From Chara braunii (Eukaryota; Streptophyta; Charophyceae; Charales; Characeae), in NCBI GenBank assembly GCA_003427395.1, contig BFEA01000125.1, positions 1,059,292-1,123,291 on the forward strand: DNA of 64,000 nucleotides, written 5' to 3'. Below are positions 1 through 12,021 of this stretch, in pieces (positions within the stretch are counted from its first letter, which is position 1; the number at the start of each line of letters is the position of its first letter). The notes under the pieces were generated by a model. It was not told the origin of the DNA and did not search any database. It saw only the letters and a list, made by a program, of their open reading frames with translations. The translations under genes were made by a program, and so were the position numbers.

Positions 1-5
1 ACACA

Positions 6-11
<6 letters not shown>

Positions 12-67
<56 letters not shown>

Positions 68-68
68 A
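12..68. repeat. Compound (CT)n(CA)n microsatellite
   Basis: About 16 CT units run directly into about 13 CA units. It is simple-sequence DNA with no coding potential. Confidence 0.97.
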
Positions 69-189
69 GAGCGATCCTCTTGTGGTAGTGCACTATTTCT
101 CATACGTTTGCCCAGCATCACCGTCAACTTCCTCCTCTGTGTCTCTGTCTGTCCGTCGGTGTCTCTCTCATACACACAGAGTGATAGGA

Positions 190-2600
190 GTTGAGTATTC
201 ATGGTAGGCAGAAGGCATTTTCCACTGTATCTGTAGATGAGTTTTTAGGAAGGATGTTCAACCCTTGGCACGTGCCCTGATTAGTTTTCGAGCAGCTTTG
301 ATATCACTACAGCTTGTCCAGTGTAGGACTTGGTGTTGGTGAAATGGGTGTTGCATCAATTTTTCTCCCTCTTGTCGCAAGTATGCAAGCTTGTGTCTTA
401 TGTATGATGGCTCTATCCCTTTCATTGCCTTGCAAGTTTCCTTGCCCATCAGTTCTCCTTCCATCACCATCGGCTGCTTGACTTTGTCTGCCATCCCAAC
501 GATGCTCATCATTCATCTCCTCTTCTCCATATCTTTCACACTCTTGACCACGTTCCAACCTTTCAAAAAAGCCGCCTTCATTGGAAACTGCTGTCCCGTC
601 ATTTGCGCAGATACGATGTGGAGACGCCACAGCATTCACTTCATTGCATTGATTGAATTGGCACTGCTCATCGTGACCTCCATGAACTCCTTTCCTAAGA
701 TGTTCACCCACCCTTCTATGTTCACACACCCATGTCTGTCTCTTCCATCTTGTAAAGAAGGCTACTATTTGATTGGGAAAATTTGCATGGTACCCCTAAA
801 GGTTGCCACATTTTGCGTGACGCCCATATAAGTTTCATGATTCGTTGCATGCCGCTGCCACACTTGCAAGTGTCCGGCACATACTTATGACCACTTTTCA
901 CGATCCTTATCTTTCTGTTCCAAGAATGTGAGTTGTTGCCCACCCCCTTCAAAAAGTCTGAGCTGCCCGTTCCGCCCAGGGCACCGCCCAAATTTTCGGC
1001 CAGTGAGACGAGAGGCCAGCAGGACCGCGGTATGGGCCAAACTTGGGCAGTCCCGGTCCGCGGCATGAGAATGGGGGTGCAGGCCCAAGCAATGCAGCGG
1101 GTTTCCCACAGATTTGGACCACCATGTCAGAGGGGTATATGACCAAATAATGAACCATGCTAGGCAGCAGAGGAAATATCCAAACTTTCAGGGTACCACA
1201 CAAGTTTTCCCTTATGAATCGTCATTATTTATTTATTTCATTTATCCGTTTTGAGCGGATGAGAATCCCAAAACCGCATCTCAGGATTCGTGAACACACA
1301 TGACATCAAACTGCTAATAAAGACTTAGGAGTGATTAGCTGTGCAGAGAGACAATAACCTTTCCAGGAGTGAACTGAACCCACCTTAGCTTGTTGTTCAT
1401 AAACTTGAATGAAGAGCCTAAACTTATTCCCTTCTCTTCTCAACTATGCAAGCCTGAAAGATTGTGGGGTGGTACGATCAGGGGGTCAAATCTCTGGCTG
1501 GATGGACTCACCTCTCCATCTAGATCTAAAGCTCTGCACAAAGAGATTCTTCATCATTCACAACTCGGAACACCTAAAAAAGCTCTGCACGAGCATGAGC
1601 TTCTTTGTCATTTGCAACCCGTAAAGTTAAGTTCAATCCCATTGTACAAAAAGACAGAGGTACAATAGTACATAGTCTACAGATACATAGTCTACAGATA
1701 TATGAATGATTGCGTAACACGGATGTAGGCACTCACTCAAAAGAGTCAAAACAGTCTCTTTTTTGTTTGTTTGTTTAGTTTAGAAAAACAACCTCACGAT
1801 GCTAGGTGGGGATGTAAACAGAGTCACATAATATGCCCGCACAAAATCAAGTGCATCAGAAAAACCAATATAAATCACAGTGCATCCACTCGCTGCGGCC
1901 ATCTCATGGCCCGCATGAAAGTGTGTTTTTAACTCTTCGTTTGCAGAAGGAGATAGAAGCCGATGGGTAATGCTGACCCTGCTACAAAAGACTGCATCAC
2001 AAGGCAATATTCAAGAAAGGACACAAATTCAATTCACAAGTCGCCAGCAACACAACCAGCAGACCACACATTATCATGGACTTGTGCATGTGACTACCAC
2101 CCTTAAGCTTCAGGGCCCATGAATGATACCGGCGGTCTTCTTTTTGTATTAGTCCGACATGATGCAATTACCCACCAGCCGCTCGAAGAGAATTGGGATT
2201 GAGCGGCTGTCGCAGCCGTTCTTACCTTCCCCTTCCTACCCCTCCACTTCCCCCCTCTCCCTCCCTCCCTCCCCTCCCCCGTGAGCACATGAATAGAAAT
2301 CCTATCGTCCTCATGTGGATAGTCATTATATTCAGTGCACTTTCAATCCAGATTCACCAATAATGACCAAGCGTTCTATTTGCACGAAGTTGGCAGTGGC
2401 CCCTCTCAACCAATCAGATGCTTCAGATAGCCAACCTTGTGTACCCCCTAAATGCTCATCCAAAAACCATATGGGCAAGGGATTTGGTTTTTGACCTTTT
2501 TTCCTTTCTGAAAAGATTCCATGTAGCCTGGTGGAGGGGTTCCACACGCTCTGCACATACCTCGTCAGTCAGTCTCTGAGTTTCTGGCTGCTACATGTGC
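190..2600. other. Intergenic stretch, no supportable gene
   Basis: Open frames of 140 and 146 codons lie on opposite strands over 307-831, but neither shows a recognisable domain, and they overlap each other. Short frames around 885-1200 are likewise unsupported. The rest is AT-rich single-copy-looking sequence. I see no RNA gene or clear mobile element here. Confidence 0.5.
2222..2282. repeat. Pyrimidine-rich CCCT tract
   Basis: About 60 bases are almost purely C and T on the plus strand, with repeated CCCT and CCTCC blocks. Confidence 0.85.
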
Positions 2601-2646
2601 ATACATGCGTTTTTTTTTCAATAAGGAATTAACAGCTCAAAAGGAA

Positions 2647-2718
2647 GGGGGGGTGGGGGGCCTGCGGAATCCCCCCCCCCCCCCCCAAAACATTACCCCC
2701 CCCCCCCCCCCCCCCCCC
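2647..2718. repeat. G and C homopolymer cluster
   Basis: A broken G run (2647-2660) is followed by C16 (2671-2686) and C23 (2696-2718). The minus strand could form G-quadruplexes, and the G run facing the C runs could also fold back. Run lengths are likely to be inaccurate in a short-read assembly. Confidence 0.9.
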
Positions 2719-2923
2719 TCTCCTCCTGGGTCAATTTGTGACTATATCACTCTGACATGTACAGAGAAAATATTTCTTTTATTCCCATTGGCTGGTGACT
2801 TTGTAATTGTGACACATACACAGGAAATGTCTTGTGTGTTTTATAGAAAATTCCGTGCACACAGCCACAGACAAACACTGCAAGCAGCACCTGCGACTTT
2901 CTGGCTCGTACAAAGGAAATGCA

Positions 2924-2927
<4 letters not shown>

Positions 2928-3019
<92 letters not shown>
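2928..3019. repeat. (TC)n microsatellite, about 46 units
   Basis: An uninterrupted TC repeat of about 92 bases. The Ser-Leu and Arg-Glu open frames seen across it on both strands are products of the dinucleotide repeat, not genes. Confidence 0.98.
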
Positions 3020-3021
<2 letters not shown>

Positions 3022-3455
3022 CCCATTCTTCTTGGCATCTCAAATATCTTAGAGCTGAGTCTGGCAAGAAAGTCACATTGAGACATTCAGAAAGTCCAAG
3101 TGTGACCATTCGCACTCTGTGGAAGGCATCTTCCCAACGTTAACCGCCACCTGTCACGCACTTGTTGTACTTCGATGTGCGGATTTCTGTACTCGTCCGC
3201 GCCACGTCAACTTTTATTAGGGGTCTGTCCACTATCTTTCCATGGCGAGAGCACGCTTGATTGGAATCCTTGCATGGTGTGAGAGCACGCTTGATTAGAA
3301 TGGTTGCATGGTGTCGTGATGTTATGTGGATTTGATTATCACACATGTAATGGATGGTTGTTCTCTTCTCCGATGAATTGTAGATTTCATTTTGCTCTCA
3401 TCGTTCCCAGTGACGTTCTCCTTTCCTTTCACTTTTGTGGACTGATTGTATTCTC

Positions 3456-4507
3456 ATGGACGAGGACGAAAAACTCATGAACGACAGTGATTTGGATGAT
3501 GAGCTATGGAAGAGAAAGTGTGGATCGTCGGATGACTCAAGTGGCAGGGAAGAGCAGGCAGATGAAGACTCCGGTTTTGAGCTACGACCAAAGTCGGCGG
3601 TCCCAGGCACGACGTGTTGGAAAAAGGCGGACTGGACGACAACACAGAGAAGTGTTACTCCCAGCAATGATGTCGAGTTCGCAGGGCTAGATACTGATGT
3701 CGAGATGTTGCTGCAAACAAGGTTAGACGAAGATGAGGAGGATGCGAACCGTGCCAAGGCTATGGCTGACCGGGAGACCGAACTCGTCAACAAGTGTATG
3801 ATGAAGGAGGAGGTCCGCCGTACAGCTATCCCGACCCGCAGAGAGATCGAGAGAGGGCTCAAACAAGCTAGGGAATATCAACAGTAGACCAATCAGGCAT
3901 TGGAGGTTGCAGAAGATGGAGAAGACGAGGAGGAGGAACACCAACCAGACGTGGGAGACGACATGGAGCAGAAAAACGAGGTGGAGGGCATGGTGCGACC
4001 AGAGGAGGGAGTGGAGATGGAACATCAAGAAGAGTAGGAAGACATAGCGCAAGGTCGGGAGGAAGAGGAGATGCAGCAGAAAGAGGAGGGGGATGGATTG
4101 CCGCAGTAGGAGGTGCAACAAGACGAGGTTGATAAAGCCCGCAATAACAAGCCCCATCCCACATCGACAGCAGTCTACACATGCAGGCCTCGGTCAGCGG
4201 AGTTTCCAAAGTCGAAGGAGAAGATATCGAAATTCCCCACAATGAAGGAGACTGTCCAGCATGATAACATGTGGGTGAGCCGAGTGGACAGGAAGAGAAA
4301 GGAGTCATCAGATGACGCTCCTATACGACCGAAATGTCCTCGTGCAGACCCCGAAAACCCAAAACCGACACAGCCACTACACCGGCAAAAAAAAGAAAAC
4401 AACACCTCAAGCGTAAGACGGTGGTGGAGAATGATCCGGAATCAGCTCACTGCAACGAACAGCCATCTGAAGACGAGGGTTGTGACACTGATTTCGAATC
4501 ACATTAG
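3456..4507 (+). pseudogene. Acidic, nuclear-type protein gene, decayed (three TAG stops and one frameshift)
   Basis: From the ATG at 3456 (MDEDEKLMND...) one frame runs more than 900 bases, interrupted only by TAG at 3885-3887, 4035-4037 and 4107-4109. The translation is strongly acidic and disordered, with Glu/Gln-rich stretches on either side of each stop, so continuity of the frame through the stops is clear. At an A8 run (4387-4394) the sense frame changes. The new frame gives a basic KKRKQHLKRK segment that looks like a nuclear localisation signal, then an acidic tail ending DTDFESH before TAG at 4505. All three stops could be CAG or GAG changed by one base. Function is unknown. It could be an old host gene or an accessory transposon ORF. 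The frameshift may be a homopolymer sequencing error. Confidence 0.55.
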
Positions 4508-5613
4508 CATGTCTAAGAGTGTGTATGTTTGTGTGTGTGTGTGTGTTAGAGTTTTTCATGACAAGCATGTCGATGCAAAATACGGAAACCGTATTGCCAT
4601 CAAGCTCCGAAGTAATTCATCGGCATACCCCCGCTGTCCTTATCAGGCGAGCTTCTCATGCCACATAACCCGTCCCGTGGGATTCCTGCGCGTGAAACGT
4701 GACCTGAACCTGTCCCCATGTATGCGAGATCCGTTGGCCTAGAGATATATCCTTCGGAGGTCGAGTATATTTAAAAAAAAAAAAAGAAGAACATATATCT
4801 CTTAATCGGCAATGCCTTAAAGCAAAAAGATCGTAAGTACATATGATCGAGTGCAGATAATACGACGATCGATGCCTGCGCATGAGGCATCGGGCTTGCA
4901 TCGAGCTATCTGTGCTTAGAAGACATCATGCAATTGCCGTAATACCTCCCATACTATTTGCGGAATTTATATCTATATACAAAGGTGTTTGCGCTTTGTC
5001 CATGGTAACAGGTTTATTCGCCATGTAGCGCAAACTCATTCCTGCGCTCTGAGAAAACAACACTTGTAAGAATAATCCTAGGATGCCATCCATGTGATCT
5101 GAGCCATGCGGGTCCTGTCGGCACTACTGCCGGGGTAGAGTGGCATATTAGTCCTACCGGGCAGCGTAATCACTTCTCAATCAGGCCATATGGGGGAGAT
5201 CATATTTGTCCCTCCGGTGCATGCAATCATGAGGATTTTATAATCTTACGCCCATATATAGATCCGTCCAATACACTCTAACCATCGGCGAGGGAGGATG
5301 TAGCTTTCTAATGGGTTGCTATACTCGGGAGACATGAGTGCGTAATAAGTCATTTTTCGTGAGGTCTGGAAAAAAAGTGATCGCAGCTTCAGAGTGGGGG
5401 AGCGATACCAACCAGCGGCCCGCCCGTGGATCAATCCGTGACCCGATCGAGCGCCGTTAGTGGGATCGTTCTTCCACCCAAGGCCAACGTGAAAAACAAT
5501 CACGTGCTCAATTTCTTTTATTACCCTGGTGGAATCCAAACATATCTGCTCATGCATGTGGACTCATAATTTCCGTTCAAAATGCATAGTAAAAAAATAC
5601 GCATTCCTATCAT
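4508..5613. other. Intergenic stretch, no supportable gene
   Basis: It contains a short (TG)n at 4531-4546 and an A13 run at 4773-4785. The downstream part is AT-rich with no domain-bearing frame. Confidence 0.5.
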
Positions 5614-6332
5614 ACCCATTTATTACCAAGCGATTCAATTATATACATATCATCGGGAATATCAGTATCCGTCATATGAGACCAAGAGCTATCAGGGCCT
5701 CCCATCATGGTATCCAACCCCCTCGCCGATCTCTGTCGGCCGATATGCGGATCGATCTTATGTCTGGAGGCAACCTCGCTCGTCATAAAAATTCCTTTAT
5801 ATATACATATATATCTACATATACATTTATATGTATACTTATATATAAGTCATGCATCGTAGTCATTATTTTCCACCTCCGCCCTTAACTCATAGCATTA
5901 GTCATTACTTTCCACCTCCGCCCTTAACCCATTATTTTCCACCCCCGCCCTTAACCCATTTATTACCGAGCAATCCGATCATATACATATTATTGGGAAT
6001 AACGGTATCCGTCATATGAGACCAATAACTATCAGCGCCTCCCGTCATAGTATCTAATCCCCTCCCCGATCTGTGTCGGCCGATACGCGGATGGATCTTA
6101 TGCCTGGAGGCAACCCTGCTCGTCATAAAAAATTCTTTTATATACACATATATATCTATATATGCATTCATATATATACTTATATATAAGTCATGCATCG
6201 TAGTCATTATTTTTCACCACCGCTCCTAACTCATAGTGTTAGTCGGTGCCATCCATCATAATATCAATCCCTTCGTCGATCTTGGTCGGACGAAGGTGGA
6301 TAGATATTATGTCTGGAGGCAACCTGGCTCGT
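5614..6332. repeat. 340-bp direct tandem repeat, two copies plus a truncated third
   Basis: Copy 1 (5614-5953) and copy 2 (5954-6240) align from their shared ACCCATTTATTACC start, through a CGTCATATGAGACC block and a TATA-rich palindromic stretch, to a CTCATAG end. A third copy (about 6245-6332) keeps only the middle part with TATGTCTGGAGGCAACC. The spacer TTTTCCACCTCCGCCC also repeats at the copy boundary. Confidence 0.85.
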
Positions 6333-6790
6333 TAAAAGTTTGACTTAATATGACTATAGGCTATGCCCTGTACTTATTACTTCCTCACATCTGTCCCCAA
6401 ATCAGCCATTCATACATCGATCGCAAATTTAAAACATGAGTGAACACAATTCAAAGACAAATATACGTCGAGTACACATCTAATGCCCTCCTTACAACAA
6501 AGAATGAATTCTCTTCCGACCACAAAGCTGAAGTGTCATCTCCCTCTCCTCCTTCCTGATCAACAGATAACATGACGAGAATACTCGTACGAAAAATGAA
6601 CAAACATGAAGAAACCAGCTGCATCCCCAGAGGCAGTTGCTCATAATATGGGAGGCATGCCACGACAGCTAAAGCAGGGAGGGTAGTGGTGATCCTTGAA
6701 GCGCTTTTCTGCCGCTAGCCACCAGTACACGGCTTCATTAGAGGGAACACATGCTTCAAATTCACACATGCTTCGTAAGTCGTAGCGGCG

Positions 6791-7387
6791 ATGGAGGCGG
6801 CAGAGCTTGCAAGTAATGCAAGAAGGCAAGAAAAGAAAGAAAAGCAAGCAAAGCAAAAAAAACGAGCAAAACGTTGGTTGGCATCTCGATGGCTATCCCC
6901 ATCTTCTCATCCACCCCCTCTCTGTTCAATGTCATAACCCCTAGCTCAACTAGCCTGCACACTGCCCAACGCAGAAGTTGAAGCGGAAAAAAGACAAGCA
7001 TCAGCAACACCTCAGCCTCCCTACGTGCAAAGCGAGAACAGCGCAAAAAATGGAATAACGTGCTGTTTCTTGCCGCATGCGTGGTGCATTACAAGCGACA
7101 GAAATAGTCAGGAAGTTCTGGAGGTGAGGGCGAGGAAGCTTATACCCTGTCTTCTTCGTCATCAATCATCCGATCCAGCAATTCCTGATCCACCTGGTGG
7201 TCCATGTCGAAGGCAACCGCGAAGCACCGACGTCCCGGTACAGGGCTCAGAACATCGTTTGCCTGATCTTCTGTCAACTGGAATGCCAGCTGCCATTCGC
7301 CCCGCAATCCCGAATTACGGCCGAGAAGAAAGCATATACGCTGTTCCTATGAAGGGAGTCGGGGGGATGTTCCGCTTGCTCAAATAG
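6791..7387 (+). pseudogene. Hypothetical Lys/Arg-rich ORF with one internal stop
   Basis: One frame runs from ATG 6791 to TAG 7387 with a single TAA near 6938. The first 30 codons are rich in Lys, Arg and Gln, and the rest is Pro/Ser-rich. A GGAG|GTGAGG splice-donor-like site lies near 7120 in another frame. I recognise no domain. It may be a chance frame, and it is listed because it is the longest near-open frame in this stretch. Confidence 0.22.
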
Positions 7388-7985
7388 TACCCCGTCATCG
7401 TCATTTTCCGAGAGATATTGCCCGTGGACAATATAAACGTCGATGGTGATGTGCGGCGGGAAAAATTCAAACAACAAAAACGAAAAAATAAAAACAAACA
7501 CAATAGCAGAAAAGTTCGAGATGACTCCCCCGATTGGGGGGATACGATCTGTATCACGCGCCTTCTGATCGTTCTACCCAGTTGGTCGAAATGTTACTGC
7601 CGGCGATTAGTGTACAAAACAAGGAAAAAAGAAAGAAAAGATGAAAAACAGAAAGAAAGAAAAAGAAAAAAAAAAAAATAATAATAAAAAAAAATATAAA
7701 AAAAATAAAATAAAATAAAAATAAAAAAGTGCTCCGTCACCGTCACTCCCCGAGGGATACTGTCCGTGGGCGATACAAGCGTTATTGGTGACGTTAGGCA
7801 GGGGAACTTGAGCAGAAAATAGAACCCAAGTAAAAAAAGACAAAAGAAGACAAAAACAAAAAACAAAAACAAAAACAACTAAAAAATATCAGAAAAATTT
7901 GAAACAACGCCCCCTGATCTGTGAGGATACGATCCATATCACATGCCTTCTGCTTGTCCTATCAGTTGAGCGAACCGTCACTACT
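7387..7985 (-). repeat. Diverged direct duplication with tRNA-like heads (SINE-like) and A-rich linkers
   Basis: The units at 7387-7610 and 7727-7985 align at both ends (CCGTCATCGTCA versus CCGTCACCGTCA, then GGATACGATC followed by TATCAC). On the minus strand each carries an A-box-like stretch (CTCAACTGATAGGAC in the second) about 25-30 bases before a B-box-like GGATCGTATCC. The linkers are A-rich simple sequence. Best read as two degenerate tRNA-derived SINE copies. Confidence 0.5.
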
Positions 7986-8977
7986 TGGGGAATGCGCATG
8001 TCTTGCTGTTTGTTCCAGTGCGCGCACGGGCTGTGCGCATAATCGGACTCACGTTTATTGCAGGCTGTGAGCGTTCCCCTGACCCTTAACTGCAGTCTTG
8101 TGCTCATTTTTTTGTGGCGTAATATGCTCTTAATGAGCTTGTACGACAACTGGGGTGTGTCGCTCCGTCGTACTCGTTCAGGTTTCTTGGTCGTCATTAT
8201 TCCGCACTATCTTTCATCAGGGCTTATCTTTTATTATTTATTATTTATTTATTTATTTACTCGCTATGTCCGGCCTTTTTATGCCTTTACCAGTTGCTAC
8301 CTGTGCTTGGTGATTCCTCTCCTCTTCCAATCATCCTCGCTTCTCGTCCCCTTGTTATGTGTGTGTGTGTGTGTGTGATTGTGTGTGTGAGACACACATA
8401 CACACACATACACTTTGATACACAAATCTCTAGTCATTTGACTTTGTTTCCAGGAGTGGTCATCAACCTGTTTTTTATCAGCCCGCTCCTCATCGCTTGT
8501 AGTTTGAATTTTTTTTTTTCTTACTTTTTTTTTTTTTTACCCTTCTTCTTGTTTTTCTTCCTTCTCTAATCCCTCCCCTCAGTGGACTGGCTGCTGCAAC
8601 ACACCCTTTTAAAAACCTTGTTAATATGCCGGTCAGAAAAGACGACGGATTGAAGATGACAGTACCAAAAGAAAAGGTTAGGATAAAAATTAGTGGGGCA
8701 CGTTGATGGACAGAGATGTCTTTATATTGATAAAGACAAGATGGGATGTGATTGAAGAGCAATATCATAAGGGTCACAATTTACCTTTCAACTTGTCTTT
8801 GGACTGTCCACAAGATAAATCTCGTTCTTGGAGAAGAGAATTAATTTTCAAGACAAATATAAATAGCAGAATCCGCCCTCAGTACCAAGAGTCAAAAAGG
8901 TTGTCGATAAAGGGTAAGACAAATTCAAGGTACTGTCGAGATTCGGTCAGTAACAAACTCTGTCGTTCCCATCATGT
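7986..8977. other. Intergenic stretch with (TG)n/(CA)n and T-rich runs
   Basis: A (TG)n block followed by a (CA)n block (8357-8412) can fold back on itself. T-rich runs lie at 8508-8540. No gene is supported. Confidence 0.55.
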
Positions 8978-9407
8978 GTATTATAATTACCGTTCTTGAA
9001 TTTATTGTTAGTGAAGCCTTTAAGAGTCAGGTCCAAGTTGAATCCGCTGCAACAACTGCTCTCATGGTGCGACAGAGGATACGACTTTTGTACCCCTCAT
9101 ATTATCTATTTAGAATTGAAATTGATGCTAGAGGGGGGGGGAAATGGTTACTATCATGTCTATTATGGACACCTATACCTGAAGTTATTTCATGAAGGAA
9201 AGGTCTAAGTACTGGAAAAAATTGCAATAAGAAGTTTATGTGGACGAATGTGTTGATGGCATTCTTATCTTATTCGAGTTGGTTTATAATTTTTTGTAAG
9301 GTGACTGGGTAACCATTAGTGAAATGGAAGAAGAGGAGAAAAACTTTGTATTTTAGGAGAAGAGGACCGTTCTAGTACGTAATGGCACAAAGCTGACTAG
9401 CCCTAGT

Positions 9408-9633
9408 GGAAGAGACAATAATGAAACCATTGAATTTTGGTCAGAGAAATTTGTGGGTGAACATGCTTTCATACGGACCCCGTTCAAGTTCGTAATGAAA
9501 AAAAAATGATTATTCATAATGGAAGAGACAAAAATGAAACCATTGAATTTTGGTGGGAGAGATTTGTGGGTGAACATGCTTTCATAAAAATCGAATCAGG
9601 ATGATTTAGAGGAGAGCGGGGTGCGATCGAACG
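9408..9633 (+). repeat. 113-bp tandem duplication
   Basis: GGAAGAGACA starts at 9408 and again at 9521, and both copies continue with ATGAAACCATTGAATTTTGG and GTGGGTGAACATGCTTTCAT. The first copy reads as protein (ETIEFW...FVGEHAF). The second is out of frame with it. Confidence 0.85.
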
Positions 9634-9749
9634 AGCAATGTTTTATCTTTCCTCTTTGGACTCAATGCACATAGGAAAAATTACGAGTCCATCTTTTGGA
9701 TGTTAGAATTCAGGCAAGAAAAAAAAAAAATCCCTACTGCATACGTTAG

Positions 9750-10190
9750 AGCCACTTTTCCCAAATTTATTATCGATGAAGCATTTGGTGGATAGTCGGG
9801 AATTAAAAATATCGTAAATGCATTTTTTACCGTACCTAAGAGGGGATATGTGTTTTATACCGACCAATTGATCTATTTTTTGTACTTGGAAACGGGGCCT
9901 GAACTGACCAATAAAGACTTTTTGAAGGTATTGTTTGTGGTAAACTTGTATATTAAAGAATAATACTGTGAAAATCGATATTTCTATTGCGACAGACTTC
10001 ATAATGAAGTTATTAGTGACATATGTATGAATGAAATCCCTACTTTTTTTACCTCGTGTATGATAATTGGACAAGAGATTGTTTGGGAGATGAAGACATG
10101 GAAGAAGAAGAAGAAGAAATATAAAAAACGAGAAGTTGTAGAGACATTACTAATCTTGACAAAGAAAAAATAAGAGTTCAGTTTGTAAAT
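9750..10190 (+). pseudogene. Unknown retroelement ORF remnant, copy 1
   Basis: The frame reads FPKFIIDEAFGG, then a stop, then NIVNAFFTVPKRGYVFYTDQ and LIYFLYLETGPELTNKD. It aligns with the remnant about 1 kb downstream at the DEAF/DETF, VP..GY/VPITGCKYF and YFLYLE/HYLYLE positions, so both derive from one protein domain. The domain is not one I recognise. It ends in a Lys-rich tail near 10.1-10.17 kb. Confidence 0.4.
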
Positions 10191-10239
10191 TTTTTCATTA
10201 GCAACGATATAGAAATATGAAAAATAGTGTGTTGGCTTT

Positions 10240-10368
10240 TAAATATCGATGATTATGGTTGAAGACGTTGTGAGATGACTCATAAAGAGATACAATTTTT
10301 AAATGTTGAAGATTATGGTTAAGAACGTTGCGAGATGACGCTTAAAGAGATACTATTTATCGTATGAA
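10240..10368 (+). repeat. About 65-bp tandem duplication
   Basis: Two adjacent units share GATTATGGTT, then AACGTTG or GACGTTG, GAGATGAC and AAAGAGATAC. By eye they differ at roughly one base in ten. Confidence 0.75.
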
Positions 10369-10799
10369 TGTGCAAGTAGATCATCAAGCTCGCCAGAATG
10401 TCGTATGCCGAGGAGAGGCTTAAAACCGAATTGCACGTACAGGCTAATGAGGGGCTAGGTATGTCCTTACTAGCGGGGAGGAAAAATGAGGAAGAAAATA
10501 TTGATTACTGGTGGAGGATAATCATAAGAACAGAAAAATCATATGGGTGGAGAGTGAAACAACTACGGATGAGGAAAACATAGGGGTCTAATTAACGTTG
10601 TATCTTTCATTTTTCCTCTTGAGACTATATTTGACCGACCTTGCTTTAGGATAAAGTCAACCACTGTCTAGGTTGACGTTGATAGCTGGAGATGATCTTA
10701 AGGCTAGGGTTCGAGTAGTGTCATAGGGAGAATCTCGTCCAATCATACGAACAATGGAATCCACGTGGACATATGGTTTTGTTCTCCCAACGACAGAGA

Positions 10800-11160
10800 T
10801 TAAAACTGTCATCCCCGATTTTACAGTAGATGAAACATTTAGAATTTTAGAGGACAAACAAATGTAGAAAAGGTTGCAATAATCATACGATCGGTGCCTA
10901 TCACTGGATGTAAGTATTTCACGCCGGGAGCGGTCCACTACTTGTACCTAGAAATGATAATGAAACTTGCCGATAAAGATCCAGTAGTAGACACGTATGT
11001 TCAAATGTGTTATGCGAAACGAAGACTGAGCTGTTGAAAGCAACTTAAGAAGGAGGTTTGTATCAAGACGTGCATAAATGATATTTCAATTCTATTTGGC
11101 TGCGTGTATGATTTTTGGGCAGGGGCATGACTTTATTGAAGATCTTGAAGAAGGGTGGTA
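10800..11160 (+). pseudogene. Unknown retroelement ORF remnant, copy 2
   Basis: A paralogue of the 9.75-kb remnant: VDETFRILEDKQM, a stop and a frameshift, then IIIRSVPITGCKYF and VHYLYLEMIMKLADKDP. It is more degraded than copy 1. Function is unknown. The pair implies an ancient tandem duplication of a coding domain within the element. Confidence 0.38.
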
Positions 11161-12021
11161 AGAAAAAAATGATACAGAAAAAGAAGTATGATTAGTTATC
11201 AGAATCGTTATCCTGCCTTTAATAAGTAAATTGACTAAGGTTGTACAACAGATGAATGTCAGGCAAAACATAGTTAGATGTCTTGAACAATATTAGTTTA
11301 AATTAGTCAATAACCCACTAAAAATCAGCTTAGAATTTTGTTAAAGATACAAGTGGAGAACCAAAATATAAAAACTTAAAAAAATATATGTTATGAGTGG
11401 GAACAAGTCAATATTTTGTCGTCTCAAAGTGTGTATGTATGACAACAGATTGACTAAACTGGGGTTCGAATGGGTGGCATCGACGGAAATGAACTCGATA
11501 TGCGGAGGCTGCCGAAATCGAGAGATTATTAAACGACCGGCCTGTCAAGAGGTCGTAACTACCAAAGATAAAATAATTTCCTTTCAAAGGTGAATGAGTG
11601 TCTTACTGGTTAGAATTACTATAAAATCTTCAACCGACTGAATCCCACTGAAAATTTTGCACAACTATATGAGTATATATGGTGAGAGTTTCGTTATAAT
11701 TTAGAAGAAATAGTCACTAAGCCGAATATGAATTGAGTTGGATTCAAGAAGCGATGTGATGAAAGTCTAAGTTACCAGATTGACTGCTCATTGTTGATCA
11801 CCTCTACAACCTGAACTAGAACGACTTCACCACAATCGAAGTTCTTGCCACAACTTTTGAGAAGACGGTGGAAAACGTTTATGGGTTATCAGAAGACATG
11901 CAACGCGTCATCTTCTTGGGGAAATTTAATAAGATGTGGGGCCATGAAGTTGATTCGTGGAGGAACACCTGATAGAAAAACAACATGAGAAACTATTAAA
12001 AGGATTCTGACGTCAAAAAAT

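Noticed and set aside
307-831. Overlapping 140- and 146-codon frames
   Set aside because: They lie on opposite strands over the same DNA with no domain. At most one could be real, and nothing favours either.
2605-3143. Ser-Leu and Arg-Glu repeat proteins
   Set aside because: They are translations of the (TC)n tract and poly-C runs on both strands.
3885-4109. TAG reassigned to glutamine, as in some green algae
   Set aside because: In the chromovirus TAG also replaces Trp, and TAA, TAG and TGA all end frames here. Decay explains the pattern better.
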